Shown here: positions 54,310 through 64,000 of the stretch, one piece after another
Layout of the letters: each line of letters starts with the position of its first letter
Numbering within the stretch: the stretch's first letter is position 1
NCBI RefSeq assembly: GCF_024171815.1
Contig: NZ_JAMTCJ010000003.1
Location: 310,001-374,000 of the forward strand
Direction: 5' to 3'
Length of the DNA stretch: 64,000 nt
Source: Williamsia maris
GTDB lineage: Bacteria > Actinomycetota > Actinomycetes > Mycobacteriales > Mycobacteriaceae
The notes under the pieces: generated by a model
Seen by the model: the letters and a program-made list of their open reading frames with translations, nothing else
What the model was told of the DNA's origin: nothing
Databases searched by the model: none
Position numbers and translations under genes: made by a program

Positions 54310-55007
54310 TGCACCCCTGCGTCGGCGACCTCGGCCGAGGCGTTCCACACGTCGAGGCGCCATGTCGGGGTGTCGCCGTGGCCGCTCAGCTGGACCCAGC
54401 TGGTGTTGGCCAGGCCCCCGAAGACGGGCCAGTTGCGCACCGGCAGATCCAACAGTCCCGCGGTGAGCGCGGCGATGGCACCACCGTGGGCGACGAGGAC
54501 GACCGGGGTGTCCGCGTCGGGTCCCCTGCCCCAGTCCGGCAACCCTTCGACGAGCTCGGCGACCAGCGGCACGCTGCGAGCGGCGACGTCGACGCGACTC
54601 TCGCCGTTCGGCGGACGCCAGTGCGCGTCGTCGCGCCACTGTCCCCGCGCACCCGGCATGGCCTCGTCGACCTCGAGGTGGGTCATGCCCTGCCAGTCGC
54701 CGAGATGTGTCTCCCGCAGTCGGGTGTCGGTCGTGACGGTCAGGCCGCAGCGGTCGGCGAGGGCGACCGCGGTGTCGCGGGCACGGGTCAGGTCCGAGGA
54801 GATGATCAACCGCGGCGCACGCCGGGCGAGGACCGCGCCCGCGGTCGCGGCCTGCTGCACCCCCAGCGCCGACAACTCGGTGTCGAGTTGCCCCTGCATG
54901 CGGCTCGCCGCGTTGTACTCGGTCTGTCCGTGCCGGAGGAGGATGAGACGCCGGACGACCGGGGTCATCCGTTCGACACTGCTGTCATGGGTGTCGGGAC
55001 CACCCAT
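54306..55007 (-). CDS. gpgP: glucosyl-3-phosphoglycerate phosphatase (histidine phosphatase family)
   Basis: About 233 residues with the histidine-phosphatase signature LILLRHGQTEYN, a second catalytic region RLRETHLGDWQGMTH and LVAHGGAIAAL near the C-terminus. The sequence closely follows Rv2419c (GpgP), which removes phosphate from glucosyl-3-phosphoglycerate before further glycosylation. The start may be ATG 55007 (one-base overlap with rsfS) or ATG 54968, closer to the mycobacterial N-terminus. Confidence 0.87.
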   Translation of the reverse strand: MGGPDTHDSSVERMTPVVRRLILLRHGQTEYNAASRMQGQLDTELSALGVQQAATAGAVLARRAPRLIISSDLTRARDTAVALADRCGLTVTTDTRLRETHLGDWQGMTHLEVDEAMPGARGQWRDDAHWRPPNGESRVDVAARSVPLVAELVEGLPDWGRGPDADTPVVLVAHGGAIAALTAGLLDLPVRNWPVFGGLANTSWVQLSGHGDTPTWRLDVWNASAEVADAGVQ

Positions 55008-55366
55008 CAGGTGAGCTCGACATCGACGACCGGGCAGTCCTTCCAGAGTCGTTCCAGCGCATAGAAGTCCCGCTCCTCGGAGTGCTGGATGTGCACGACG
55101 ATGTCGGAGTAGTCCAGCAGCGTCCACCGTCCCTCACGGGTTCCCTCGCGCCGCAACGGCTTGCGCCCCACCTCGCGGAGCTTCTCCTCGATGGCGTCGA
55201 CGATGGCTCCGACCTGACGTTCGTTGCCCGCCGAGGCGATGACGAACAGATCGGTGATGACCAGTTGTTCGGAGACGTCGATGACGACGACGTCGTCGGC
55301 CAGCTTGTCGGAGGCCGCCTGCGCGGCCACCTTGGCCATGGCCAGTGCCTCGGATGTGGCTGTCAC
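55007..55366 (-). CDS. rsfS: ribosome silencing factor RsfS
   Basis: 119 residues. RsfS binds L14 and blocks subunit joining when nutrients are low. Signature parts: [42 protein letters not shown] and [11 protein letters not shown]. The start overlaps the end of nadD (55363-55366), and its stop shares a base with the gpgP ATG. Confidence 0.96.
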   Translation of the reverse strand: MTATSEALAMAKVAAQAASDKLADDVVVIDVSEQLVITDLFVIASAGNERQVGAIVDAIEEKLREVGRKPLRREGTREGRWTLLDYSDIVVHIQHSEERDFYALERLWKDCPVVDVELT

Positions 55367-56121
55367 TGTGGTCCTTTCGATGAGAGATGATCGTCGGCCC
55401 CGGGGAGAGGCTCCGGCTGCGCGGACGGACCCGAGACCCCGGGTGATTCCGGTTGGGGTGTCCGATAGAGCCTGCGTTTGTTGATGTACTGCACCACGCC
55501 GTCCGGCACGAGATACCAGACCGGTCGGCCCTCTCCTGCGCGCGTGCGGCAGTCGGTCGACGAGATCGCCAGTGCCGGAACCTCGATGAGGTGCAGGGCG
55601 TCGGGCGGCAGGGTCGCCAGGTGCGCGCCCAGATGGCCGGCGTCCAGGTCGTATCCGGGTCGGCTGACGCCGACGAAGCGGGCGAGACCGAACAACTCCT
55701 CCCAGTTCTGCCAGGTCAGGATCGAGCTCAGCGCGTCGGCGCCGGTGATGAAGTACTGATCGGCGTCGGGGTGCAGACGGTGCAGGTCCCGCAGGGTGTC
55801 GACGGTGTAGGTGTCACCCCGGCGTTCGATGTCGACACGACTCACCGAGAACCGGGGGTTGGCCGCGGTCGCGATGACCGTCATCAGGTAGCGGTCCTCG
55901 GCCGGGCTCACCGCGGGGGTGCGGGCACCGTCGTCGACGAGCTTCTGCCAGGGACGCCCGGTGGGCACGAAGACGACCTCGTCGAGATCGAACCGGTCGG
56001 CGACCTCGTTGGCCGCGACCAGGTGGCCGTTGTGGATGGGGTCGAAGGTGCCGCCCATCACGCCTATCCGCCTGCGCCGGGCGGGACGGCCGCTCACGTC
56101 GGGCGATCCGGTGTCGGGCAT
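55363..56121 (-). CDS. nadD: nicotinate-nucleotide adenylyltransferase
   Basis: Adenylates nicotinate mononucleotide in NAD synthesis. 252 residues: [15 protein letters not shown] near residue 17 (nucleotidyltransferase HxGH motif), [18 protein letters not shown], and the late ISSTDCRTR, equivalent to ISSTxIR. The C-terminal 35 residues are an extra Pro/Ser/Gly-rich tail. ATG 56121 chosen; an in-frame ATG at 56160 also exists. Confidence 0.94.
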   Translation of the reverse strand: MPDTGSPDVSGRPARRRRIGVMGGTFDPIHNGHLVAANEVADRFDLDEVVFVPTGRPWQKLVDDGARTPAVSPAEDRYLMTVIATAANPRFSVSRVDIERRGDTYTVDTLRDLHRLHPDADQYFITGADALSSILTWQNWEELFGLARFVGVSRPGYDLDAGHLGAHLATLPPDALHLIEVPALAISSTDCRTRAGEGRPVWYLVPDGVVQYINKRRLYRTPQPESPGVSGPSAQPEPLPGADDHLSSKGPQ

Positions 56122-56177
56122 GTCTGAGGAGTCTACGGGGCCACCTGCGCGTTTCGACATCTGCTGCGGACGGGGCA

Positions 56178-57602
56178 CTAGACCGGCAGCAGTTCGGCGA
56201 CGACCCGCGCCAACTGCGCCGCGTTGCGACACTCGTGCATCTCGATGATCGTCGCGTAGTCCGACGCCACCGAATCCCCCGAGTTCCAGATGCTCTCCGC
56301 CTCCGGGTTGAGCCAGTAGGCGTGGCGGGCGCGGGTGACCAGTTCGCGCAGCGCACCGAAGCTGGGGTCGTGATAGTTGTTGCGGCCGTCGCCGAGCACC
56401 AGCAACGCACCTCGGTGGGTCAGCGAGTCGATGTGGTCCTCGACGAACCCCGACAGGGCGTGACCGTAGTCGGAGTGACCGTCGCGGGTGATCAGACGTG
56501 CGGAGCTGAGGATCTGCGCCACCGACGACCCGATGTCGATGTCGTCGGGCCGTCGACTGAAGTACTCGGTCACCTCGTCGACGGTGTCGACGAAGGCGAA
56601 CACCCGCACGGCCGAGAAATGTTGGCGCAGCGCGTAGACCAGCTGCAGGGTGAACTGCGAGAAACCCGACACCGATCCGGAGACGTCGCACAGGATCACC
56701 AGCTCCGGTCGTCCCGGTCGGGGACGGGCGTAGGTGAGCTCGATCGGGACGCCGCCGGTCGACATCGACGCCCGCAGGGTCTTGCGGATGTCGACGACGC
56801 CGCGACGGGCGCGACGCCGACGGACCTCGAGCTTGGCCGCGAGCAGACGCGCGAGCGGGTCGACCGTGCGTCGCATCTCGATCATCTCGGCGCGTCCGGC
56901 GGAGAGGAAGTTGATGTTCTCGGGAAGGGTCGGGACCGCGTACTCCCCCACGCGGTCACGACCGGCGCGATCGACCATGCGCCTGCGGGTCTCCTCGGAG
57001 ATCATCGACCCGAATCTCGTGACGCGATCGGCGGCCGAGCGGCGATAACGCGGCTCGGCACCGTCCTGGTCGGCCGAACCCGCCGCCGCCATCGCCGCGG
57101 CGATCTTCGCGATCAGCGTCTGCGGCCGGATGGTCGACATCGCCTGATAGGTCGAGAACGCGTCGCCACGGGTGGATCGGTATCCGCCGATCTGGTCCAC
57201 GATCAGCGAGATGAGTTCGGCGAGCCGACCGTCGTTCTCCGCGTCCGGATCGGCCAGCATCTCGGCGACCATCTCGCGCACGGCGTCGATGTCGACGGCA
57301 CCGTCGGCGTCGGTGGGCAGTTCCTGAGTGGTGGTCCGCATGCCGGATCCGACCGGGAACCACAGGTCGAACACGGCGTCGAAGACCGCCCGGTGCCCGT
57401 GGTCGGTGACCAGCGTGCAGGCCAGTCCCTCGCGAAAGCTGTTGCGGTCGAGCAGGTTCAGCACCTCGGTAGCCGAAGCGGCGTCGATCAACGACGCCGG
57501 GCCGACCACGATGCCCCGGGCCCGCAGGTCGTCGACGAAACCCGTGAGGTGGTCCACGAGGTGGTCGGGTGCGACCGTCGACGAGCGCAGCGGCGAGGTC
57601 AT
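56178..57602 (-). CDS. VWA domain protein (CoxE-like) paired with a MoxR ATPase
   Basis: 474 residues. The C-terminal third is a von Willebrand A domain with MIDAS motif [13 protein letters not shown] near residue 300. The N-terminal part is helical with an Arg-rich stretch ([18 protein letters not shown]). Such proteins act with MoxR AAA ATPases as chaperones for metal-cofactor or complex assembly. ATG overlaps the moxR stop (57599-57602). Client unknown. Confidence 0.88.
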   Translation of the reverse strand: MTSPLRSSTVAPDHLVDHLTGFVDDLRARGIVVGPASLIDAASATEVLNLLDRNSFREGLACTLVTDHGHRAVFDAVFDLWFPVGSGMRTTTQELPTDADGAVDIDAVREMVAEMLADPDAENDGRLAELISLIVDQIGGYRSTRGDAFSTYQAMSTIRPQTLIAKIAAAMAAAGSADQDGAEPRYRRSAADRVTRFGSMISEETRRRMVDRAGRDRVGEYAVPTLPENINFLSAGRAEMIEMRRTVDPLARLLAAKLEVRRRRARRGVVDIRKTLRASMSTGGVPIELTYARPRPGRPELVILCDVSGSVSGFSQFTLQLVYALRQHFSAVRVFAFVDTVDEVTEYFSRRPDDIDIGSSVAQILSSARLITRDGHSDYGHALSGFVEDHIDSLTHRGALLVLGDGRNNYHDPSFGALRELVTRARHAYWLNPEAESIWNSGDSVASDYATIIEMHECRNAAQLARVVAELLPV

Positions 57603-58528
57603 CGGTCCAGCTTCAGCTCCCTGGCCGCCGTCGCCAGATCGGGTCGGTGCTTGAGGACGACGCCGAGGGTCCGCTTGATCAGTGCGTCGTCGAGACCGCG
57701 TCCCGGCTTCTCCCCGATGCCCAACGCCAGCAGGGTGTTGCCCCAGTCGATGGTCTCGGCCACCGACGGCTTCTTGCGCAGATCGAGGCTTCGCAGCACG
57801 CCGATGATGCGCACCATCTCGCGGGCGAGCGAATCCGAGAGACCGGGCACCCGCGACGAGAGGATGTCGTGTTCGCGGGCCGCGTCGGGGAAATCGATGT
57901 AGAGGTACAGGCAGCGACGTTTGAGCGCCTCGGAGAGCTCGCGGGTCGCATTCGAGGTCAGGAGCACGATCGGGCGTCGCACCGCGGTGACGGTGCCCAT
58001 CTCGGGGATGGTGACGGCGAAGTCGCTGAGCACCTCGAGGAGCAGTCCCTCGACATCGACGTCGGCCTTGTCGACCTCGTCGATGAGCAGCACGGTCGGC
58101 TCGGTGCGCGAGATGGCCCGCAGCAGCGGACGCGGCAGCAGGAACTCCTCGGAGAAGATGTCGGCCTTGGTCTCGTCCCAGCCGCGCTGCCCGGTCGACT
58201 GGATGTGCAGGATCTGCTTGGCGTGGTTCCACTCGTAGAGTGCGCGGGCCTCGTCGATGCCCTCGTAGCACTGCAGCCGCACGAGTTCGGCACCCGCGGT
58301 CTGCGAGATCGCCCGTGCCAGTTCGGTCTTGCCGACGCCGGCGGGTCCCTCGACGAGGAGGGGTTTGCCGAGTCGGTCGGCGAGGAACACCGCGGTGGCG
58401 GTGGCCACGTCGGCCAGATATCCGGTCTCGGCCAGGCGGTCCACCACGTTCGTGGTGTCGGTGAACACCGGTTCCACGCTCGGGCCGCCGAGGGCGATGC
58501 CGGGGTTGTCGGTGGGTGTCGGTGTCAT
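57599..58528 (-). CDS. MoxR-family AAA ATPase
   Basis: 309 residues: Walker [16 protein letters not shown] near residue 48, Walker [12 protein letters not shown], sensor 1 [18 protein letters not shown] with the arginine finger region, and a helical lid. ATG 58528 overlaps the proA stop (ATGA). Works with the VWA protein encoded next. Confidence 0.92.
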   Translation of the reverse strand: MTPTPTDNPGIALGGPSVEPVFTDTTNVVDRLAETGYLADVATATAVFLADRLGKPLLVEGPAGVGKTELARAISQTAGAELVRLQCYEGIDEARALYEWNHAKQILHIQSTGQRGWDETKADIFSEEFLLPRPLLRAISRTEPTVLLIDEVDKADVDVEGLLLEVLSDFAVTIPEMGTVTAVRRPIVLLTSNATRELSEALKRRCLYLYIDFPDAAREHDILSSRVPGLSDSLAREMVRIIGVLRSLDLRKKPSVAETIDWGNTLLALGIGEKPGRGLDDALIKRTLGVVLKHRPDLATAARELKLDR

Positions 58529-59829
58529 GGGCGCGTCTGCCCCCGGCCCCACACGATCCACTTCGTGGAGGTGAGCTCGGGCAGGCCCATCGGGCCACGG
58601 GCGTGCAGCTTCTGGGTCGAGATGCCGATCTCGGCACCGAAACCGAACTGCTCGCCGTCGGTGAACGCGGTCGAGGCGTTGACCATCACCGCCGCGGCGT
58701 CGACCCGGTCGGTGAACTCCGTCGCGAGCGCGAGGTCGTCGGTGATCACGGCCTCGGTGTGCCCGGTGCCCCAGGTGTCGATGTGGTCGATCGCGGCGTC
58801 GACCCCGTCGACGATCTTGATGGCGATGTCGAGGCTGAGATATTCGTCCGCCCAATCAGATTCGGTGGCCGGCTCCATCCCCGGCTCGTCGCCGTGGATC
58901 ACCACGCCATGGGCCTGCAGCGCCGAGACCAGTCGCGGCAGGGCGACGTCGGCGACCGCGGCGTCGATCAGGACGGTCTCGACGGTGTTGCAGACGCTCG
59001 GGCGGCGGGTCTTGGAGTTGACGACGACGTCGGTGGCGATGTCGAGGTCGGCCGAAGCGGAGACGTAGATGTGGCAGTTGCCGGTGCCGGTCTCGATGGT
59101 CGGCACGGTCGCGTCGCGGACCACCGACGCGATGAGTCCGGCTCCCCCACGGGGGATCACGACGTCGACGAGGCCGCGGGCCCGGATCAGCGCGGTCACG
59201 CTCGATCGGTCGGCGCTGGGCAGCAACGTGACGACGTCGGCGGGCAGGCCGTGGTCGACGAGGACGTCGCGGAGCACCGCGACGAGGGCGGCGTTGGAGT
59301 CCGCGGCCGACGATGACCCGCGCAGCAGTACCGCGTTCCCGGACTTGCAGGCGATGCCGAACGCGTCGACGGTCACGTTGGGGCGGGCCTCGTAGACCAT
59401 GCCGACGACACCGAGGGGGACACGGACCTGGCGCAGGTGCAGCCCGTTAGGCAGCGTCTTGCCGGACACGATGTCGCCGATCGGGTCGGGCAGGGTCGCG
59501 ACCTGCCGCAGTCCGTCGGCGATCTGGCCGACGCGGTCCGCGGTGAGACGGAGGCGGTCGAGCAGGCTCTCACCGGTTCCGGCGGCCCGGGCGCGGTCGA
59601 TGTCGCGACCGTTGGCGGCGAGGATCGGCGCGGCCTGGGCGACCAGTGCGTCGGCGGCGGCGAGCAGGACGGTGTTCTTGGTGGCCGTGGTCTGCCGGGC
59701 CAGGATTCGCGATGCCCGCCGCGCGGCCCGCGCGGCGTCGGTGACCTGCACCTCGATCGACGGGCCGGGATCCGACGCATCGGCGTCCGCCCGATCCGCG
59801 ACCGCTGTGTCTGCGGTGGTTGCGCTCAT
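58525..59829 (-). CDS. proA: gamma-glutamyl phosphate reductase
   Basis: Second step of proline synthesis, NADPH-dependent. 434 residues in the ALDH superfamily: [28 protein letters not shown] near the N-terminus, [12 protein letters not shown], nucleophile Cys in [13 protein letters not shown], and [20 protein letters not shown]. An extra Asp/Ala-rich N-terminus of about 25 residues precedes the core. Confidence 0.96.
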   Translation of the reverse strand: MSATTADTAVADRADADASDPGPSIEVQVTDAARAARRASRILARQTTATKNTVLLAAADALVAQAAPILAANGRDIDRARAAGTGESLLDRLRLTADRVGQIADGLRQVATLPDPIGDIVSGKTLPNGLHLRQVRVPLGVVGMVYEARPNVTVDAFGIACKSGNAVLLRGSSSAADSNAALVAVLRDVLVDHGLPADVVTLLPSADRSSVTALIRARGLVDVVIPRGGAGLIASVVRDATVPTIETGTGNCHIYVSASADLDIATDVVVNSKTRRPSVCNTVETVLIDAAVADVALPRLVSALQAHGVVIHGDEPGMEPATESDWADEYLSLDIAIKIVDGVDAAIDHIDTWGTGHTEAVITDDLALATEFTDRVDAAAVMVNASTAFTDGEQFGFGAEIGISTQKLHARGPMGLPELTSTKWIVWGRGQTRP

Positions 59830-59903
59830 CGGACCAGACTAACGCCGCACCCCGGTGGACCCGCATCGCGCCGTCGCAGGGCAGCACGGGTGCGCCGGGC
59901 GCG

Positions 59904-60602
59904 TCAACACCGCCGCAGGGACCGTCGTAGGACCGGTACCGACGGCGCGTCGACGGACAGGCGGTACGTCGCCACGACCCGTACGAACTGCACCGCGTAC
60001 TGGCAGGCGAACGCCGCCCGACGCGGCATCCACGCCGACGGCGGCGAATCGCTCTTGTACTGGTTCGACGGACCGTCCACGGCGACGAGGTTGGCGGGGT
60101 CGTTCGCGAACCGCAGGCGGGTGGCCGGCGCCCACTGCGACGCACCCATGTCCCATGCGTAGGCCAGCGGCACGATGTGGTCGATCTGGATCGCCGTCCC
60201 GCTCGTGCGGCCGCGCCGGAAGTCGATCCACTCCCCGCTGTAGGGGCTGCGCAGTTCCCCGGTCGCCACGGCCCGGGGACACGACGCGACCGCCACGTAG
60301 GTCTTGTCGTGCAGGTCGCGGTCGAGCACGTCGTTGCGGGTGTCGCACCCGTTGCCCGCGTCCTGGGCGTCGGACGAATCGGCCCACGCCGAGCCGAACG
60401 CGGCGCGGTCGTACCCGCCGGGACGCGCACGTTGCGGCAGGACCGGCACCTGCGCCAGCGCCGCCACCGCGCCGGTCACGTCGACGTCGATCGGTGCACG
60501 CGTCTGCGGGGTCCGCGCGATGACCGCCACGAGGACGCAGACCACCGCGAACGCGACGATCGCCACCCACGTCCGTGCCGGCAGCCGACGGCGAGCCCTC
60601 AC
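59904..60602 (-). CDS. membrane-anchored or secreted HNH nuclease-family protein (DUF1524-type)
   Basis: 232 residues. A basic N-terminus and one hydrophobic helix (WVAIVAFAVVCVLVAVIA) act as anchor or signal. The rest has the DUF1524/HNH pattern: IQIDHIVPLAYAWDMGA with the active His, then FANDPANLVAVDGPSNQYKSD and PSAWMP. Three or more Cys outside the membrane could form disulfides. Likely degrades DNA outside the cell. It stands between proA and recG; ends 18 nt from recG's start of the next run. Confidence 0.88.
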   Translation of the reverse strand: MRARRRLPARTWVAIVAFAVVCVLVAVIARTPQTRAPIDVDVTGAVAALAQVPVLPQRARPGGYDRAAFGSAWADSSDAQDAGNGCDTRNDVLDRDLHDKTYVAVASCPRAVATGELRSPYSGEWIDFRRGRTSGTAIQIDHIVPLAYAWDMGASQWAPATRLRFANDPANLVAVDGPSNQYKSDSPPSAWMPRRAAFACQYAVQFVRVVATYRLSVDAPSVPVLRRSLRRC

Positions 60603-60620
60603 CGACTCACGCCCGACGGG

Positions 60621-62894
60621 TCAGGACTTCTCCAGGTAGCTGATCCGGCCCGGGCCGAGGACGGCGTCGACCAGGTCGGCCATGGGCCGGTGGTCGAGAA
60701 GTGTGAGGTCGCCGGAGACGACCTCGGCGGCCAGCTCCCTGGCGTCGGCGATGACGTCGGCGTCGTCGAGCAGGGAGAGGAACCGCAGCGAGGAGTTGAC
60801 GCCGGACTGCACCGCACCGAGGACGTCTCCTTCCCGTCGTTGGATCAGATCGATCCGTGCGAGTTCGAATCCGTCATTGGACGCCTCGACCGCCCGTAAC
60901 CGTTCCATCGCCGACGAGGTCGGTGACACCGCGGTGCGCAGGAAGCATCGACCCGGGAGCCCACCACGGCCGACGCGGCCGCGCAGCTGGTGGAGCTGGC
61001 TCACGCCGAAACGTTCGGCGTCGACGATGACCATCGCGTTGGCGTTGGCGACGTCGACGCCGACCTCGATGACCGTGGTCGAGACGAGGATGTCGATCTC
61101 GCCACGGGTGAACGCGTCCATGGTGGCCGTCTTGTCGTCGCCGGACATGCGGCCGTGCAGCAGCTCCACACGGTGTCGGCCCAGCGGGCCGCTGCCGATT
61201 TGGTCGAACATCTCGACCACCGAGGTGGTCTGTGGGCCCTGTTGCTCGGCGGCACGCTCCTCGGATTTGGCGCCGGCGGCGGTGCCGTCGTCACCGATGC
61301 GGGAGCAGACCACGTAGACCTGCCTGCCGAGCCCGACCTCCTCGTCGACGACCTGCCACAGCCGGTTCTCCCACTTCTCCAGCTGGGTGGGCACGACGTT
61401 GGTGGTGATCGGTTGCCGGCCCGCGGGCAGCTCGCGCAGCGTGGAGGTCTCCAGATCGCCGTAGACCGTCATCGCGATGGTCCGCGGGATGGGCGTGGCG
61501 GTCATCACCAGCATGTGCGGGATCAGGTCGTCGCGTCCCCGGGAGCGCAGGGTGTCCCGCTGCTCGACGCCGAAACGGTGCTGCTCGTCGACGACGATCA
61601 GGCCCAGGTTGAAGAAGTCGACGTGGTCCTCGAGCAGCGCGTGCGTGCCGATGACGATGCCTGCGGTGCCGGTGACCGCCTCGAGCAGCGCGGCTCGTTT
61701 GCCCGCCGTCTTCATCGACCCGGTGAGCAGGGCGATGCGCGTGGCCGACTCCTCGGCCCCGAGCTCCCCGGCCTGGGCCAGGCCGCCCAGCATCGTCGTC
61801 AGACTGCGGTGGTGTTGCGCCGCGAGGACCTCGGTGGGCGCCAACAGGACGCACTGGTAGTCGTTGTCGATCATCCGCAGCATGGCGATGAGCGCCACCA
61901 GCGTCTTGCCCGAGCCCACCTCCCCCTGCAGCAACCGGCTCATCGGCTCGCCCGATCCGAGCTGGGTGCAGATCTCGTCGACGACGGTGTGCTGACCGCC
62001 GGTCAGCTCGAACGGCAGCCGTCCGAGCAGCGCGTCCTCGAGTCCGTCGTCGACGTGGACCGCGGCCGGACCGCGATGTCCCAGATCGGCGAACCGGCGC
62101 TGCGCCAGGCTCAGCTGCAACGCCAACGCCTCGTCGAACTTCAGACGCGCACTCGCCGCCTCGATGTCCTCGGCCGTCTCGGGCAGGTGGATCGCCCGTA
62201 GCGACTCGTCGGATCCGATCAACCCGCGCGTGTCCCGATCGGCGTCGGTCAACGGGTCCTCGATGCGCTCGACGACGTCGAGGGCCTTGCGGACCGCGCG
62301 CCAGATGTCCCACGTCTGCAGAGCTTTCGTGGCCGGGTAGACCGGGAGGAAGGGGCGATGGAAGTCGGCGAGGTCCGTCGAGTCGACACCGGCGGCGCCA
62401 CCGTCCGGACCATCCCCGGCCGCGGCGTCGCCACCGGCCATCGACAGCATCATCGACGAGCCCACGGTCTCGATGTCGGCGCCCTCGTCGGGCAGCACCA
62501 TCCAGTTCGGATGGGTCAGCTGCATCTGCTCGCGGTAGTACGACACCGTCCCGGCGACCATGAAGCGCACGCCGGGTCGCAGGGCGCGCTGGATGGCGTA
62601 CGGGTTGAAGAACGTGACGCCGAACGAGATCGTGCCGTCGGTTGCCTTGATGGACAACAACTTCCCGCGCTTGTTCCGCATCGGGCGCAGATCGGCCTTC
62701 TCCACCCGTGCGACGAGGGTGACCCACTCGCCGTTCTCCGGGCGTCGCGTCGACGACAGCTGTCCCTGCCGCACGTAGCGCATCGGGAAGTACCGGAGCA
62801 GCTCACCGATGGTGTGTACCCCGATCTCCTCCCCCAGGATCGTCGCGGTCTTCTCCCCGACCACCTCGGCGAGCGACTCCGCCTGTGCCGCCAT
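60621..62894 (-). CDS. recG: ATP-dependent DNA helicase RecG
   Basis: Reverses stalled replication forks and branch-migrates junctions. 757 residues: an N-terminal wedge/OB domain (VTLVARVEKADLRPMRNKRG), helicase motif I LLQGEVGSGKTLVAL, II LIVVDEQHRFGVEQR, III MTATPIPRTIAMT, and VI QLRGRVGRGGLPG. The insertion near residues 180-200 is Gly/Ala/Asp-rich and longer than in E. coli. ATG 62894 was used; GTG 62918 is an alternative overlapping the upstream gene. Confidence 0.96.
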   Translation of the reverse strand: MAAQAESLAEVVGEKTATILGEEIGVHTIGELLRYFPMRYVRQGQLSSTRRPENGEWVTLVARVEKADLRPMRNKRGKLLSIKATDGTISFGVTFFNPYAIQRALRPGVRFMVAGTVSYYREQMQLTHPNWMVLPDEGADIETVGSSMMLSMAGGDAAAGDGPDGGAAGVDSTDLADFHRPFLPVYPATKALQTWDIWRAVRKALDVVERIEDPLTDADRDTRGLIGSDESLRAIHLPETAEDIEAASARLKFDEALALQLSLAQRRFADLGHRGPAAVHVDDGLEDALLGRLPFELTGGQHTVVDEICTQLGSGEPMSRLLQGEVGSGKTLVALIAMLRMIDNDYQCVLLAPTEVLAAQHHRSLTTMLGGLAQAGELGAEESATRIALLTGSMKTAGKRAALLEAVTGTAGIVIGTHALLEDHVDFFNLGLIVVDEQHRFGVEQRDTLRSRGRDDLIPHMLVMTATPIPRTIAMTVYGDLETSTLRELPAGRQPITTNVVPTQLEKWENRLWQVVDEEVGLGRQVYVVCSRIGDDGTAAGAKSEERAAEQQGPQTTSVVEMFDQIGSGPLGRHRVELLHGRMSGDDKTATMDAFTRGEIDILVSTTVIEVGVDVANANAMVIVDAERFGVSQLHQLRGRVGRGGLPGRCFLRTAVSPTSSAMERLRAVEASNDGFELARIDLIQRREGDVLGAVQSGVNSSLRFLSLLDDADVIADARELAAEVVSGDLTLLDHRPMADLVDAVLGPGRISYLEKS

Positions 62895-62907
62895 CAGCCG
62901 ACCACCG

Positions 62908-64000
62908 TCACTCGACACCCACCTGCAGGACCTCGTCGGCCTGTCCCGACTGATAGGCGACGAACTCCACACCCGGATGTGCCGCGGACACATGGCGTTC
63001 CAGCCGTTCGAGCACCCCGTCGGCGATGTCGGCGCCGGCCAGCACGGTGACGAGTTCGCCACCGGTGCTGAGCATCAGGTCCACCAGCGCGGTCGCCGCC
63101 TCCGCCTGACCGGGCCCGATGACCAACACGTCCATGCCGATCAACCCCAACAGGTCGCCGGCATCGCACGCACCGGCCAGGGTCAGCGCGGGTTCGGTCG
63201 CCGTCATCACCGATCCACGACGGGTGGACGCGGCCGCCTCGGCCATGGCGTAGGCGTCCGCGTCGGGAGCGGCGGCGATGTCGTGCACCGCCAGCGCCGA
63301 GAGGCACTGCACCATCGACAGCGTCGGCAGGAAGACCACCGTCCGATGCCTCGACCGCGCGTCGGCGGCCACGGTGACCAGATCCTGGGCGGGCAACGCG
63401 CCGTTGGCCATCACCACCACGTGTGCGGCGTCGACGGCCAGGATCGCCTGGGCGAGCGCGGCCGCGTCGAGTCCGTCGTCGGAGCGGACGACACTCGCCC
63501 CCTCCTGCTCGAACAACTCCGCCGCGCCGTCACCGTCGACCACGGCGACGACCCCACGGGCACGGGCGGCGGGACGATCGTCGGGATCGTGCGAGGCGCG
63601 GTGGGCGTCGAGGACGAAGCAGGAGATCCGGATCGCACTGACCCGACCGACCTCGATCCCCGCCTCGACCGCGTCGCCGGGTTCGCAGGTGTGCACGTGG
63701 ACCGAGAACCGCTCCCCGGCGGTGTTCGAGCTGTCCCCGACGATGACCACGGCGTCGCCGAGACCGTCGAGACGTGCCCGCAGCACCGGAATCTGTTCGG
63801 CGGGCGCACCTTCGATGGTGTACATGACCTCGAAGTCCATCTCCGAGGAGTTCGCATCACAGGCCTCTCCCGCCGAGGGGTGCCCGATCGGGTCGCCGCC
63901 GCCTGCCAACGCGCCCTGGTACCGACGACGACGGGCCGAGACACCGGTGAGCACCCTGACCATCGAGTCGACGAGCACGAGGAGTCCGCGCCCACCCGCG
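62908..64000 (-). CDS. DAK/FakA (YloV-like) family protein, N-terminal part outside window
   Basis: Open to the window edge; the visible start AGGRGLLVLVDSMVRVLTG is the end of the DAK2 kinase domain, so the nucleotide-binding N-terminus lies beyond 64000. The visible C-terminal 350 residues are the FakA-C/DegV-like part: VMYTIEGAPAEQIPVLRARL, VIVGDSSNTAGERFSVHVHT, and a last domain with VLVIGPGQAEAATALVDLM. Phosphorylates fatty acid bound to DegV/FakB-type proteins such as the one at 52628-53494. Operon order with recG is common. Confidence 0.85.
   Translation of the reverse strand, partial: AGGRGLLVLVDSMVRVLTGVSARRRRYQGALAGGGDPIGHPSAGEACDANSSEMDFEVMYTIEGAPAEQIPVLRARLDGLGDAVVIVGDSSNTAGERFSVHVHTCEPGDAVEAGIEVGRVSAIRISCFVLDAHRASHDPDDRPAARARGVVAVVDGDGAAELFEQEGASVVRSDDGLDAAALAQAILAVDAAHVVVMANGALPAQDLVTVAADARSRHRTVVFLPTLSMVQCLSALAVHDIAAAPDADAYAMAEAAASTRRGSVMTATEPALTLAGACDAGDLLGLIGMDVLVIGPGQAEAATALVDLMLSTGGELVTVLAGADIADGVLERLERHVSAAHPGVEFVAYQSGQADEVLQVGVE

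Overview
The window looks like a contiguous core-genome segment of a high-GC actinobacterium of the order Mycobacteriales, most likely Gordonia or a close relative. The genus is an inference. It rests on GC-rich codon use, frequent GTG starts, chained ATGA/GTGA stop-start overlaps, and a gene order that follows the M. tuberculosis Rv2360c-Rv2427c region block by block: uppS-recO-era-ybeY-phoH, rsmE-dnaJ2-hrcA, hemW, sirA-cysH, cysA-W-T-subI, GH15 trehalase, lepA, transglutaminase/alpha-E/ATP-grasp, rpsT, holA-comEC-comEA, octT-gpgP-rsfS-nadD and proA. There are no rRNA or tRNA genes, CRISPR arrays, insertion sequences or phage genes that I can see.

Layout. 1-12.9 kb holds a cut-off RibD/DHFR-like gene, then a long minus-strand run: small YbjN-like protein, uppS, recO, YhgE/Pip-like membrane protein, era, a deaminase-fold protein without a catalytic site, a CorC/HlyC CBS protein, ybeY, phoH, a hydrolase, rsmE, dnaJ and hrcA. 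12.4-24 kb starts with a small conserved protein and hemW and continues with a complete assimilatory sulfate unit. The plus-strand operon sir-cysH-cysD-cysN-chelatase turns imported sulfate into sulfide and helps make its siroheme cofactor. The facing minus-strand operon sbp-cysT-cysW-cysA imports sulfate. Each operon is preceded by a 29-codon ORF ending in closely spaced Cys codons, which points to cysteine-responsive attenuation on both arms.

24-33.3 kb holds two very small membrane proteins, a GH15 trehalase-like enzyme, a CDF metal exporter, an M3 peptidase, lepA, and three short plus-strand genes (hydrolase, PemK/MazF-like, MerR) that all appear to have leaderless or 1-nt-leader promoters. 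33.3-43.4 kb is the accessory part: a five-gene minus-strand operon (hydrolase, MpaB/DUF2236 oxygenase, homogentisate dioxygenase, aldehyde dehydrogenase, CrtC/AttH-like protein), a Tat-exported multicopper oxidase, a secreted lipase-fold protein that has lost its nucleophile, and a TetR regulator, with two palindromic candidate operators at the promoters.

43.4-64 kb returns to the conserved backbone: the uncharacterised transglutaminase/alpha-E/ATP-grasp operon with a sulfotransferase-like gene upstream, rpsT with a clear promoter and terminator, holA, comEC, comEA, degV-like, octT, gpgP, rsfS, nadD, a MoxR/VWA pair, proA, an anchored HNH nuclease, recG and the C-terminal part of a DAK/FakA-like gene cut by the window end.
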